A stretch of 64,000 nucleotides of DNA from Nocardia sp. BMG111209 (GTDB lineage Bacteria > Actinomycetota > Actinomycetes > Mycobacteriales > Mycobacteriaceae), in contig NZ_KB907307.1 of the NCBI RefSeq assembly GCF_000381925.1, positions 2,046,001 through 2,110,000 of the forward strand, written 5' to 3'. The notes beneath the pieces were generated by a model that made no database searches, had not been told where the DNA came from, and worked only from the letters and a program-made list of their open reading frames with translations. Positions 36,175 through 45,752 of the stretch are shown here, one piece after another. Numbering within the stretch: position 1 is the first letter of the stretch; each line of letters begins with the position of its first letter. Position numbers and translations under genes: made by a program.

Positions 36175-37043
36175 CGCGCATCCTCCTCCGGAGCAGTGGT
36201 CTTCGTCGCGGTGAAGGAGGCCGAAACCGAGCCCAGCACACCGATGTTCGCGGTGACGGTGGCGCCGGCGTGCAGCGGCCGCATCGGCCCCAGCGCACCG
36301 GAGAGGATCACCTGCCCCGCACGCAGCGGGTCACCGAATTCGCGGGCCCGAAACGCCAGCCACGACAACGCATTCAGCGGATCACCCAGACAGGCGGCGC
36401 CGTTGCCGGTGGACACGACCGCACCGTCGATCGCCATACTCATCGTGACGTCGACAGGATCGAATTCCGCGAGACTCGAACGCTTTTCACCGAGTACGAA
36501 CAGCCCGCTCGACGCGTTGTCGGCGACGGTGTCCGCGAACGAGATGTCCCAGCCGGTGATGCGGCTGTCCACGATCTCCAGCGCCGCCACCGCGTACGCC
36601 ACGGCCGCCCGGCACTGCGCGACATCCAGCGGGCCGTCGGCCAGATCGGCGGCCAGCACGAACGCGACCTCCGCCTCCGCGCGCGGCTGCAACAGCCGGT
36701 GCATCGGGATCTCGTCGCCGTCGCGGTAGGCCATATCGGCGAACAGCACCCCGAAGTCGGGCTGATCCACCCCCAACTGCTGCTGCACCGCCGCCGACGT
36801 GGCACCGATCTTGCGCCCCACGACGGCGCCGCCCGCGACGCGCACCGCATTGAACCGCTCCTGCACCCGATATGCCGCGGCGATGTCCTCCGGGCCGATC
36901 AGGTCGCGGACCGGGGCGCAGGGCACACCGGAGGCGGCCGCGGCGGCCAGCCGCTGCGCCGCACTCTCGATGACCGAGTCGTCGACCCGCGCCGCGGCGG
37001 TATCGCCGAGCCGCGCCGCGGCGGTATCGGAACTGCTGGACAC
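36171..37043 (-). CDS. mhpD: 2-oxopent-4-enoate hydratase
   Basis: A 290-residue member of the hydratase/decarboxylase branch of the FAH superfamily. Conserved parts are [31 protein letters not shown] (metal glutamates) and [14 protein letters not shown]. It hydrates 2-hydroxypentadienoate to 4-hydroxy-2-oxovalerate. The GTG at 37043 follows AAGGAGG by five bases. The N-terminus carries a short duplication ([16 protein letters not shown]) from a 24-bp tandem repeat, giving a slightly longer leader than usual. Confidence 0.92.
   Translation of the reverse strand: MSSSSDTAAARLGDTAAARVDDSVIESAAQRLAAAAASGVPCAPVRDLIGPEDIAAAYRVQERFNAVRVAGGAVVGRKIGATSAAVQQQLGVDQPDFGVLFADMAYRDGDEIPMHRLLQPRAEAEVAFVLAADLADGPLDVAQCRAAVAYAVAALEIVDSRITGWDISFADTVADNASSGLFVLGEKRSSLAEFDPVDVTMSMAIDGAVVSTGNGAACLGDPLNALSWLAFRAREFGDPLRAGQVILSGALGPMRPLHAGATVTANIGVLGSVSASFTATKTTAPEEDAR
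36987..37034. repeat. 24-bp tandem duplication in the hydratase 5' end
   Basis: CCGCGCCGCGGCGGTATCG occurs at 36987 and again at 37011, in frame. It adds eight residues to the N-terminus of the hydratase and lies outside the catalytic domain. Confidence 0.8.
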
Positions 37044-37110
37044 GTGGACCTCCTTGTTCGGGTGTGTGGACCCAGTTGACTCCGGGCACCCGCGGGTGGG
37101 CCAGTAAACT

Positions 37111-37127
37111 GGTCCACTCAGTGAACC
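37111..37127. promoter_or_regulatory. Probable IclR operator
   Basis: GGTCCACTCAGTGAACC is an inverted repeat of 8+1+8 with one mismatch, in the 100-bp gap between the hydratase and IclR genes. It is 17 bases before the IclR start and on the promoter side of the hydratase operon, where an IclR protein would bind. Confidence 0.65.
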
Positions 37128-37143
37128 GACGACGGAGAACAGC

Positions 37144-37920
37144 GTGGTGACGGACCGGAAACTCGACGAACGATCGGTACTCGGCCGGGCGATCCTGATC
37201 CTGGAATCGTTCGGCGTCGAGGACCGTGCCGTGGGGTTGTCCGAACTGGCCCGCCGCACCGGCCTGCCGAAGGCCACCGTGCACCGCATCAGCCAGGATC
37301 TCGCCGCCGCGCGTCTGCTCACCGCCTCCGCCGAGGGCTACCGGCTCGGCCGCGGCCTGTTCGAACTCGGTATGCGCGCCGCCGCGGAACGCACCCTCCT
37401 GGAGGTCGCCGTCCCGTTCCTCCAGGACCTCTACACCCGCACCGGCGAAACGGTCCACCTCGGCGTCCGCGACGGCGACGAGGTCGTCTACATCAGCAAA
37501 CTCGGCGGCCACCGCCAGGCCCGCTCCCCGTCCCGCGTGGGCGGCCGAATGCCGTTGTACTGCACCGCAATCGGCAAAGCCCTGCTCGCCCACTCGGACC
37601 CGCTCACCATCGACCGCATCCTCACCGGCCCACTCCCCCGCCGCACCCCGCGCACCATCGTCGCCCCCGGCCTGCTCCGCACCCAGCTCGAGCACATCCT
37701 CGACCAGGGCATCGCCTACGAATACGAGGAATCCGCCACCGGCATAGTCTGTCTCGCCGCCCCCATCCTCGACGGCACCGACCCCGTCGCCGCGATCTCC
37801 GTCACCGGACCGGCCACCCGCTTCCGCCCGGAATCCCACGCCGTCCCGGTCCGAGCCGCCGCCACCGGCATCGCCTCGATCCTCGCCCGCCGCGCCACCC
37901 GCAACGACCCGAATTCCTGA
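37144..37920 (+). CDS. IclR-family regulator of the lower meta pathway
   Basis: A 258-residue IclR protein. The winged helix is at about 12-70 (VGLSELARRTGLPKATVHRI) and the effector domain contains RTGETVHLGVRDGDEVVYISKL, MPLYCTAIGKALLA and CLAAPILDGTDPVAAISVTGP. It is divergent from the hydratase-dehydrogenase-aldolase operon and probably controls it. The start may be GTG 37144 or the adjacent GTG 37147. Confidence 0.88.
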   Translation: MVTDRKLDERSVLGRAILILESFGVEDRAVGLSELARRTGLPKATVHRISQDLAAARLLTASAEGYRLGRGLFELGMRAAAERTLLEVAVPFLQDLYTRTGETVHLGVRDGDEVVYISKLGGHRQARSPSRVGGRMPLYCTAIGKALLAHSDPLTIDRILTGPLPRRTPRTIVAPGLLRTQLEHILDQGIAYEYEESATGIVCLAAPILDGTDPVAAISVTGPATRFRPESHAVPVRAAATGIASILARRATRNDPNS

Positions 37921-38065
37921 CCAGCGGAACCGGTTTCACCAGCGACAGGTGTTCCGAGTGAGGTGGACCGTTCGACGCTCCCGCCGCGGATTCCCCGACA
38001 CCGATTAGTTTCGGGTGGACGCTCGGTCGATACCTCCGGAAGTACCGGCAGACAGGAGTCCAGAG

Positions 38066-38872
38066 ATGAAAAGACCGTTCCGGTTCGGGGTGGTCGCCCC
38101 GCTGCGAAGCGACGTGGCGACGTGGCGCGATCGGGTGCGCCGCATCGCCGACAGCGGCTACTCGACACTGCTGGTACCGGATTTCCCGCTGACGCAGCCG
38201 GCGCCGGGCCCGATGCTGGCCACCGCCGCGGCAATCACCGACCTGCGGGTGGGCACGTGGGTGTACGCGTCTCCCCTGCGTCCGGCGTGGCTGACGGCGT
38301 GGGAGGCGCACTCGCTGTCGCTGCTGACCGACGGCCGGTTCGAGATGGGCATCGGCACCGGCCGGCCCGGAATCGCCGAGGAACTGCGCGACAAGGGGGT
38401 GCCCGGCGTTCCCCCGCCGGGCGAGCGGCTGGCGCAGGTACGCGAAACCGTCAGCAGGCTACGGGATTTCGACGGCCCCGACCGTCACACGCCGGTGGCG
38501 ATGGCGGTATCCGGTCCGAAGGCCCGCGCGCTGGCGGCCGAGGTCGCGGATACGGTCACCTTCCCGCTCGACGATCGGCCCCGCAGTGAGGTCGCGAAGC
38601 TGATCCGGGAGTTCCGTACCCTCGGCGACCCCGAGCTCGCGCTCGCCGTACCGGTGATCGGCGACACCGTCGCACCGCACATGGCCTCACCGGACACCGA
38701 CCCGGCCGCGCTGCGGGCGGTGGACGCCCTGACCGTCCTTCCCGATGACCCGGCGGCCGCCATCGAGGAGATCCAACGGCGACGGGAGGAGTTCGGCTTC
38801 TCCTATATCGTCTTCGGCGCCGACTTCGCCGAGAGATTCGCTCCGGTCGTCGCCGAACTGGCCGGTCGGTAG
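38066..38872 (+). CDS. LLM-class (F420-dependent type) oxidoreductase
   Basis: A 268-residue luciferase-like TIM-barrel protein of the TIGR03621-like type. FRFGVVAPLRS at the start, WEAHSLSLLTDGRFEMGIGTGRPG and FGFSYIVFGADFAERFAPVV at the end are typical. Such proteins in actinobacteria mostly use F420 rather than FMN. The substrate is unknown. The ATG at 38066 follows AGGAG. It stands alone between the IclR gene and the Old Yellow Enzyme gene. Confidence 0.85.
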   Translation: MKRPFRFGVVAPLRSDVATWRDRVRRIADSGYSTLLVPDFPLTQPAPGPMLATAAAITDLRVGTWVYASPLRPAWLTAWEAHSLSLLTDGRFEMGIGTGRPGIAEELRDKGVPGVPPPGERLAQVRETVSRLRDFDGPDRHTPVAMAVSGPKARALAAEVADTVTFPLDDRPRSEVAKLIREFRTLGDPELALAVPVIGDTVAPHMASPDTDPAALRAVDALTVLPDDPAAAIEEIQRRREEFGFSYIVFGADFAERFAPVVAELAGR

Positions 38873-38974
38873 CCCGGCGGCGCGGGTGGCCCCCGGTCCC
38901 GGGAATGTCATGATCACCGGCGTTGTTGGCAGAGGGGTTTGCGGCCGAGCCCCAGCGTGCAAAGGATATGTTCC

Positions 38975-40090
38975 ATGTCAGACGATTCGATCGTTCTGCC
39001 GGTGACCCTCGACGGTCTGTTCGACGAGTTCCGGATGGGTTCGCTGCGGTTGCGCAACCGATTCGCGATGGCTCCCATGACCCGCGGGCAGTCGCCGGAG
39101 GGGATTCCGAACGCCGAGAACGTCGGCTACTACCGTGCCCGCGCCGCCGGCGGTGTGGGCCTGATCATCACCGAGGGCACCTATATCCGCGGCCCGGCGG
39201 CCGGTCCGTCCGCGGAGGTGCCGCGGATCTATGGCGAGGACAGCGCCGCCGGTTGGCGGGCCGTGGTCGAGGCCGTCCACGCCGAGGGCGCCGCGATCGT
39301 GCCGCAGCTGTGGCATCTCGGCGTGGCCCGTGGCGATGCTCCCGCCTTCGAATCCGCGACGCCGTCCGTGAGCCCCTCGGGTGTGGACCATGACGGCCGA
39401 GCGGTCGGCCGCCCGCTCACCGGTAACGATCTCGAGACGCTCATCGGCTCGTACGTGGAGTCGGCGGTCCTGGCCCGGCAGCTGGGGTTCGACGGCATCG
39501 AACTGCACGGCGCGCACGGCTATCTGCTCGACCAGTTCTTCTGGGCCGCAACCAATCACCGCACCGACGAACACAACGGCGCGGCGCGCGAACGGGCGGC
39601 GTTCCCGGCGCGGGTGGTGGCGGCCGTCCGCGCGGCGGTCGGCTCCGACTTCCCGATCATCTACCGCTTCTCGCAGTGGAAGGGTGTCGACTACACCGCC
39701 CGGATCGCCGAAACCCCCGGCGAGCTCGAACAATTGCTGACCCCGCTGGTCGACGCCGGCGTCGACATCTTCCACACCTCGCTGCGGCGGCACTGGCTGC
39801 CCGAATTCACCGACCACGCAACCGATTCCAGCCTCGCCGGCTGGACCAAGAAGATCACGGGCCTACCGGTGATCACCGTCGGATCCGTCGGGGTCGACAG
39901 CGTCTTCCGCGGCGACCACATCGACGAGAGCCAGGCCGACCGCTTCCGCGTCCTCCAGGAACAGTTCGAACGCGGCGAATTCGACATCGTCGCCCTCGGC
40001 CGGGCACTGCTCGCCGACCCGCAGTGGGTCGACAAGATGCGGACCGGACGCCTCGCCGACATCGTCCCGTTCCGCACCCTGACGCGGTAG
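38975..40090 (+). CDS. Old Yellow Enzyme family NADH:flavin oxidoreductase
   Basis: A 371-residue FMN enzyme. NRFAMAPMTRGQS near residue 30, the active-site HGAHGYLLDQFFW with its histidine pair, and NHRTDEHNG are the family's marks; VGSVGVDS and IVALGRALLADPQWV bind FMN phosphate. It would reduce activated C=C bonds with NAD(P)H. The substrate is unknown. AAAGGAT before the ATG serves as a weak ribosome binding site. Confidence 0.9.
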   Translation: MSDDSIVLPVTLDGLFDEFRMGSLRLRNRFAMAPMTRGQSPEGIPNAENVGYYRARAAGGVGLIITEGTYIRGPAAGPSAEVPRIYGEDSAAGWRAVVEAVHAEGAAIVPQLWHLGVARGDAPAFESATPSVSPSGVDHDGRAVGRPLTGNDLETLIGSYVESAVLARQLGFDGIELHGAHGYLLDQFFWAATNHRTDEHNGAARERAAFPARVVAAVRAAVGSDFPIIYRFSQWKGVDYTARIAETPGELEQLLTPLVDAGVDIFHTSLRRHWLPEFTDHATDSSLAGWTKKITGLPVITVGSVGVDSVFRGDHIDESQADRFRVLQEQFERGEFDIVALGRALLADPQWVDKMRTGRLADIVPFRTLTR

Positions 40091-40110
40091 GAAGCGAGCC
40101 GGCGCGCCGC

Positions 40111-41562
40111 TCACGAAGCGGGGAACCAGGTGGGGATGGTGTCGCGGACGAAGGAGCTGATGCATTCGATGGTGGGGCCGGAGAGGATTTCGCCGACGAA
40201 GTAGATGCCGTCGCGGCCCTGGACGGCTTCCACGCGGTCGAACCAGCCGTCGCGCAGGGCTTCCGCGCTGGGGTAGGCGGGCCATTCGGCGATCGTCTCG
40301 GCGAGCAGTTCCGGTTCGCGGAACAGGAACAGGGTGTCCTTCGCGATGGACCAGGCTTCGGCGTCGGTGATCGTGGTGTCGGAGTTGCTGAAGCACACCC
40401 AGTTCCGGCCGGGGTGTTGTTTGTTGGCCGCGGTGATGCGGTGCAGCGCCTGGTCCGGATCGGTGTCGGTGTAGCTGCCGTAGGGGTCGATGACCCAGAA
40501 GCCCAGTGGCTCCGGGGAATCGGGGCGGCGGGGGAAGGCGATCGGCTCCTCCCCCGCTCGGATCAGGTAGCTGCGGGTCCAGGCCCGGGGGCAGTTGCGT
40601 TCGGCGAAGAGGTCGTGAATATCGCCGGTGGGGAACACCTCTCGGATCTGGGAGGGGCGGCCGGTCATGACGACGCGGGCGTAGATCCGCTCGTGGTCGT
40701 GGCCGTCCGCGCGCCAGGTGACCCGGATCGCTTCGGGTGCACGGGGTTCGATGCGGGTCACCGTGGCATTCAGGGTGATGCGGAGTCGCTGGTCGTCGGC
40801 GATGCGCTGGAGCAGGCTGCGGAATCCGTGGGGGAAGCCGAGACTGACCGGGCGGCGGGATCCGATCTGGGCCACCAGTGAGGGTGGCATGCGCTGCAGC
40901 AGGGCTTCTCGGTCCGCGGGGTACAGGCGCAACATCATCTTGGCCAGTTGGGAGACGTGGCCGTTGATGTGCGCGTTGATGTTGACGACGGTTTCCGCGG
41001 GCTGGCGTGGCCGCCGCATGTTCGCGTACAGCACCAGGCCCTGGAGGATTTCGCCGACCAGGGGTGCGTGCCTGGCGCGGTAGCTCTCCCAGGTCTCGCC
41101 GGGAATGCGGTCGAAGGCCAAGCCGCGCAGGCCCGCTCCGGTTCGGTCGCGGCGGGCCCGCTCGAGGATGGTCCATGCGGCGGCCAACTGGTCGGCGGCC
41201 TGCTCCGCGGTCAGGGAGGACAGCAGGGGCACGAAATGTGGTGGCACGGCCGGTTGTGGTTCGCCCGACGGGGAGCGGGCGACGAAATGCAGGATCTCGG
41301 GCTGGGTGGGGACGGGGTGCCGGGTGATCAGTTCGTGGATGGCGGTGCTCGCCATATCGGCGCCGAAGTCCTGCTGCACGATGAGATGCGCGTGGAAATC
41401 GTAGATTTCGCCGTCCGCCTCGGCGGTCCGGCACAGTCCGCCGAGGTGCGGCGACGCCTCGAGGATCTCGACGTTGCGGTAACCCTGGTCGTGCAGCTTC
41501 GCCGCGGCGAGGATGCCGCTCTGGCCTGCGCCGACGACACAGATCGGTGCCCCGCGGTCCAT
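40111..41562 (-). CDS. FAD-dependent NAD(P)-binding oxidoreductase
   Basis: A 483-residue flavoprotein with the dinucleotide motif ICVVGAGQSGILAAAKL at 7-23 and the ribose-binding EASPHLGGLCRT. It has no clear match to a well-known flavin oxidase; the form resembles proteins annotated as NAD(P)/FAD-dependent oxidoreductases in natural-product clusters. With the next two minus-strand genes (a CxxC protein and an O-methyltransferase) it forms a loose three-gene group with gaps of 79 and 26 bp. Confidence 0.75.
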   Translation of the reverse strand: MDRGAPICVVGAGQSGILAAAKLHDQGYRNVEILEASPHLGGLCRTAEADGEIYDFHAHLIVQQDFGADMASTAIHELITRHPVPTQPEILHFVARSPSGEPQPAVPPHFVPLLSSLTAEQAADQLAAAWTILERARRDRTGAGLRGLAFDRIPGETWESYRARHAPLVGEILQGLVLYANMRRPRQPAETVVNINAHINGHVSQLAKMMLRLYPADREALLQRMPPSLVAQIGSRRPVSLGFPHGFRSLLQRIADDQRLRITLNATVTRIEPRAPEAIRVTWRADGHDHERIYARVVMTGRPSQIREVFPTGDIHDLFAERNCPRAWTRSYLIRAGEEPIAFPRRPDSPEPLGFWVIDPYGSYTDTDPDQALHRITAANKQHPGRNWVCFSNSDTTITDAEAWSIAKDTLFLFREPELLAETIAEWPAYPSAEALRDGWFDRVEAVQGRDGIYFVGEILSGPTIECISSFVRDTIPTWFPAS

Positions 41563-41641
41563 GACGGCTCCTCGCTCGATGTCCGGGCCTCAGTATGACC
41601 GCGAATCGCCGCGCGCACAGGCGGTTTCGACCGCGCCCCGG

Positions 41642-42235
41642 TCAGAACTTGCCGGTGTGGCGTTCGATGCGGTGCCCGAGGCGGGTGGCGAGTTCGGCGA
41701 GGAATTCGTCGGTGAGCGGCGGCCAGCCCCAGAAGTCGAAGGCGAGGGCGCCCAGGGCGAAGTTGTCCGCCCATGCCCAGGCGGTGACGGGGCTCGCGGT
41801 TGCGCAGGAGGGGCAGGTCACCGTGCCGGCGCCGGTGCGCTTCCAGGCGTCGATCGCATCCGAGAACGGTTGCCAGACAGCGGGATCGGCCTCCCATCGT
41901 TCCGGGTAGTCGATGATCACGGTGGTCGCGCGGCAGTGCGGGCAGTCCGCGCCGGACGGTTCGACGGCACCCTGGCCGGCGTAGTGCTCGTGGCGGCCGA
42001 CGATGACGGCGACGGGGCCGGGGATCCAGTCGGCGCCCCATTCGCGGGTGATCTGCGGCCAATCCGGGCCGGGCACATGGCCTTCGTCGACCTGGAGGCT
42101 GTACATCGAGTCGCCGGAGGTCTCCCGCAGCAGCCACCGCCGCGACACCATCCAGTCGATCATGTGCTCGGCCAGCGTGTTCGCCTCGGCCGCGGTCACC
42201 TCGAGGTCGACGATACGTTCGAAATAATCACCCAC
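41642..42235 (-). CDS. Hypothetical protein with two CxxC motifs
   Basis: A 197-residue protein from a GTG at 42235. CPHC (about 113-116) and CPSC (about 149-152) lie about 35 residues apart and could form one zinc site. Tryptophan-rich segments surround them (WMVSRRWLLRET, WAWADNFALGALAFDFWGW). I know no family for it. It lies 26 bp after the methyltransferase gene on the same strand, so it is probably co-transcribed. Confidence 0.65.
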   Translation of the reverse strand: MGDYFERIVDLEVTAAEANTLAEHMIDWMVSRRWLLRETSGDSMYSLQVDEGHVPGPDWPQITREWGADWIPGPVAVIVGRHEHYAGQGAVEPSGADCPHCRATTVIIDYPERWEADPAVWQPFSDAIDAWKRTGAGTVTCPSCATASPVTAWAWADNFALGALAFDFWGWPPLTDEFLAELATRLGHRIERHTGKF

Positions 42236-42261
42236 ACCCGATATCCTGCCATCGGCGCCGA

Positions 42262-43341
42262 CTATCGCCGGGTGGCCGGGTCCGGGCCCGGCTTGCGGCC
42301 GTGGACCATCGAGGTCGGCCCGATCAGCCGGCCGGTCCGGATGTCGACGAAACCTGTTTCGTGCAGCCAGGTTTCGCATTCGGGAAGGGTGGCCTCGAAG
42401 CCGCCGCGCATCTCCAGCATGATGTTCAGGCTGGACAGCCGGCTCATCAGGTTGTTGCGGCGGCGGGGGTCGATCATCGCGTCGTAGACGAGGACCGCGC
42501 CGCCGGGCGGAAGTGCGTTGTACGCCTTGGCCAGCAGGTCCCGGCGCACGGATTCGCCGTAGCCGTGCAGGATGTGGCCGAAGGAGATGACGTCGGCGCT
42601 GGGCAGCGGTTCGTGGAACATGTCGCCGGGGATGAACAGCAGGCGGTCGCCCAGGCCGTAGGACTCGACGTATTCCCGGAAGATCGGCTCGACCGCCGCG
42701 AGGTCGTAACCGGCGCCGGTGAGGTGCGGATGGGTCAGGGCCAGGCGGACCGGGAGCGCGCCCTGTGCCGATCCGATATCGACGAAGGTGCGGAATCTGC
42801 GCCACGGGAAGCGGGACGCGATGAGCATCGCCTCCCCGGTCGCAATGCCCGTCATACCGGTCAGGAAATCCCGCAGCGCGGCGGGGTCGCGGTAGAGGGT
42901 GGAGAAGAATTCGTTGCCGCCGCGTTCCTCGCCCGCCTCGGGGATGCCCGTGCGCAGCAGATCGCTCAGGCCCGCCCACAGCCCGTACAGGCGTTTACCC
43001 GACAATTCCAGCAGGCCGCCCACGTAGTTCGGGCCGGCGGGACGCAGGAACAGGGCGGCCGCGCGGGAATTCGCATAACGGCCGGAGCGGCAATGACGCA
43101 ACAGGCCCAGATCCACCAGAGCGTCGAGGAACGGGGCGGCCGCGCGCGGATGCCAGCCCATCCGCTCGCACAGTTCGGGCATGGAACGGCGGGCGGTCGC
43201 CAGTTCGGTGAACAGTCCGAATTCGACCGCCGTGACCACGACCTGTGCCGCCGAGAACGCCGTCCCGGCCCGGACGATCGCCTCCGGATCGGCGAGGCGG
43301 CGCAACAACGCGGCGCCGATCCGGTTCTGGAAGATCCGCAT
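42262..43341 (-). CDS. O-methyltransferase, acetylserotonin/hydroxyindole type
   Basis: A 359-residue methyltransferase. The N-terminal winged-helix dimerisation domain covers about 20-100 (AAQVVVTAVEFGLFTEL), and the SAM domain has FVDIGSAQGALPVRLAL followed by IPGDMFHEPLPSADVISFGHILHGYG, as in plant and bacterial small-molecule O-methyltransferases. The product is unknown. The ATG at 43341 is preferred; another ATG 24 codons upstream is possible. It is likely the first gene of the three-gene group. Confidence 0.85.
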   Translation of the reverse strand: MRIFQNRIGAALLRRLADPEAIVRAGTAFSAAQVVVTAVEFGLFTELATARRSMPELCERMGWHPRAAAPFLDALVDLGLLRHCRSGRYANSRAAALFLRPAGPNYVGGLLELSGKRLYGLWAGLSDLLRTGIPEAGEERGGNEFFSTLYRDPAALRDFLTGMTGIATGEAMLIASRFPWRRFRTFVDIGSAQGALPVRLALTHPHLTGAGYDLAAVEPIFREYVESYGLGDRLLFIPGDMFHEPLPSADVISFGHILHGYGESVRRDLLAKAYNALPPGGAVLVYDAMIDPRRRNNLMSRLSSLNIMLEMRGGFEATLPECETWLHETGFVDIRTGRLIGPTSMVHGRKPGPDPATRR

Positions 43342-43619
43342 GATCAGCTTCTCGCGGCGGAGACGGACGCCGCAGCGGACCTCGGGTCCGGCCGCGCTCC
43401 CGGAATACGACACCGTTCTCGCCCCTCACTGGCCGCCCCGGGCGGCCCCTTCGGACAACGGATGGATCGGTCACAGGCTGGGTGGGAACGCTACCCGTCC
43501 GGCGCATCGGCACGGTCGCGACGGCATCGATCGAGCCGGAATCGAGCAGTTACCGAGGCCGGCGGGATTCGCGGTATTCCGTCACGGACGGGTATCGAAG
43601 CACCGGAACCGATCCGAGT

Positions 43620-45635
43620 TCAATCGGTGACCACGACACGCACTCGGGCGAGGTTGTCGACCCGGGCGTAGCCGTCGTCCGGGTCGCCGTCGGGGTGCGA
43701 GGAGACCCGCACGGTGACGAAATGCGTTGCCGGTCCGGTGAATACGTGCTCCCGCTCGACCTCGACGGTGCCGGCCGGGGTGAATTCGTCGTATTCGGTG
43801 AAGTCGCCGGTGCCGTCGAAGTCCCAGGCGAGAGCCACGATCCGCCCCGCGCCGGGCGGGGTTTCGGCGATCGCCCGCAGCCGGACCGGACGTCCCGCGA
43901 CGGTGTCGGCGCGGTCACCACCGTCGGCGGTCAGCGTGACGACCGGCTGCACCCCGAGCCGGTCGGCGGCGCGCGCGGGAACGTGTACCTGCCCGTCGTC
44001 GACGGTGTAGCGCGTGGTCGCGGCGGGCGGGCGGCCGGTCTCGACCCAGGCGCTGAGCTGCCGCAACGCCTGATGCAGCACGCCGAGGTAGGTGACGGTC
44101 CGGGTCGGATACTCCTGACGTTCGTCGTCGCCGTGCAACGCGTGGTCGACGTACCAGAGCCGGAACCGGTCGTCGGTGCGGTCGCCGAGATGTTCGCGCA
44201 CCCGGGCCCGGTACCAGTCGGCCTGCCACGGGAACGCCTCCCGGTCCAGCAGGCAGGCCACCACGATCATCTTGCCGGTGAACCGCCCGGTCGGCAGGTG
44301 ACCGGAGGCGGCCGCGGTGAACAGCGGGCCGAGCAGCAGCGGCCGCTGCGGATACCGCGGTGTGCCGTCCGCGTCGCGGAACTGGTCCCAAACCGCGTAG
44401 GACGCGTCGGGGACCTGGTGCCGGTGATAGGTCTGGGCGGCGAGGAACGCGCTGTTGTCGATCTCGACGGTGTCGCCGGGGGCGAGCCCGGTCAGCACCC
44501 CGGCGTGATCGGGTGCGTCCAGAAGCGCTGTGTCGCCGTGGAATCCGGAGATCGTCACTCGATTACCCGCTGCCGCACCGGTTCTCACGAACAGATCGGC
44601 GCCCTGCGCGGGCGCGGCGGCGGCGATACCGGGCACCTCGACGGCCACGATCGCGTCCGGCTCCCCGGCCGGGCCCTTGAACGCGTCGTCGACACCCCCG
44701 TGCGGTGTCCCCGCCGCGTGGTGGTCCGGGATCCCGCGATCCCGGGCCTGCGCACGGGTGAGCGGACCGGTGGTCTCGCAGCGGTACCGCACGCGGTCGC
44801 GATGCACCGAGGCGCCGGGGTCGGCGCCGAGATAGCCGGGGCTGCTCCAGAAGTCGGCCGAATAGGTCGGATCCACCAGCAGCACATGGGGATACAGCGT
44901 GCCGAACGCGTGGAAACCCATGGTGCGGTGACCGAACCAGGACCGGACCGGGAATCCCATCCGGGTCACCTCGGCGAGAGCCGCGCGCTGCTCGTCGGTC
45001 AGGCCGGTGTCGATCGCACGGCCGGAGCCGGCGTCGGCGGCGTCGGCGATCGAGTCGAGCCGGTCGCGCAGGACGCGCTGCGCGTGCATGCGGACGGTGA
45101 ACACGTTGGGAATGGCCATGGGACTGCCGATCACGTACGGCACGAAGCCGTCCCACGCGCCCTCGGTGCTCTCCGCGCCGCCGATGGTCCGGTAGCCGCC
45201 GCCGCTGCCGCCGTAGGCGTATCCGTAGGTGCGGTGCTCGCCGTACAGCCGCCGCGCCACGACCCGCGAGTACCGGGCCACGGCGGCATTCGCGCGATAG
45301 GCGGTGACGGTCGGATCCGTCACCGCGCCACCGGGTGTCGCCGGACTGCCGCCGCCGTTGGTCTCCACGAAGTACGCGCCGGAGGAGAACGCGAACCCGA
45401 TCTTGTCCGCCCGGCCGGTCGCGCGCGGGGCGAGGTGCTTGCTGTCCGGGACCGGGGTGATGTGCTGGAAGAACCGGCCCCGATAGTCCCCGGCGGGCGG
45501 GAAGTACAGCGAGAACCGGGTGTCGGTGCCGGTGAAACCGCCGTGCACGTACCGATGCGGCACCGGACCCGTGCGCCACTCGTCGATGTCGAGGTAGGGC
45601 GCGGCGAAGTCCGGGTCGGCGGGGTTCGGTTCCAC
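43620..45635 (-). CDS. Large alpha/beta hydrolase with C-terminal PKD-like domain
   Basis: About 671 residues. The first 550 or so resemble a tannase-like alpha/beta hydrolase: nucleophile elbow YGGSGGGYR, and a long insert. Residues about 585-671 form a PKD-type immunoglobulin-like domain with VALAWDFDGTGDFTEYDEF. The GTG at 45635 is preferred because GAGGAG precedes it; a longer start adds 18 residues. No signal peptide is visible in either form, which is odd for a protein with a PKD domain, usually found outside the cell. The substrate is unknown. Confidence 0.65.
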   Translation of the reverse strand: MEPNPADPDFAAPYLDIDEWRTGPVPHRYVHGGFTGTDTRFSLYFPPAGDYRGRFFQHITPVPDSKHLAPRATGRADKIGFAFSSGAYFVETNGGGSPATPGGAVTDPTVTAYRANAAVARYSRVVARRLYGEHRTYGYAYGGSGGGYRTIGGAESTEGAWDGFVPYVIGSPMAIPNVFTVRMHAQRVLRDRLDSIADAADAGSGRAIDTGLTDEQRAALAEVTRMGFPVRSWFGHRTMGFHAFGTLYPHVLLVDPTYSADFWSSPGYLGADPGASVHRDRVRYRCETTGPLTRAQARDRGIPDHHAAGTPHGGVDDAFKGPAGEPDAIVAVEVPGIAAAAPAQGADLFVRTGAAAGNRVTISGFHGDTALLDAPDHAGVLTGLAPGDTVEIDNSAFLAAQTYHRHQVPDASYAVWDQFRDADGTPRYPQRPLLLGPLFTAAASGHLPTGRFTGKMIVVACLLDREAFPWQADWYRARVREHLGDRTDDRFRLWYVDHALHGDDERQEYPTRTVTYLGVLHQALRQLSAWVETGRPPAATTRYTVDDGQVHVPARAADRLGVQPVVTLTADGGDRADTVAGRPVRLRAIAETPPGAGRIVALAWDFDGTGDFTEYDEFTPAGTVEVEREHVFTGPATHFVTVRVSSHPDGDPDDGYARVDNLARVRVVVTD

Positions 45636-45752
45636 GGGTCTCCTCGGCGTCGAAATTCGAGCAAATACATGCTCTCGATGCGCAGGCATCGCTTGACCGG
45701 ACCATTCAAGCGCAGCGTCCGCACGAAAACCAGTCTTTACTCAGAATTGGCG

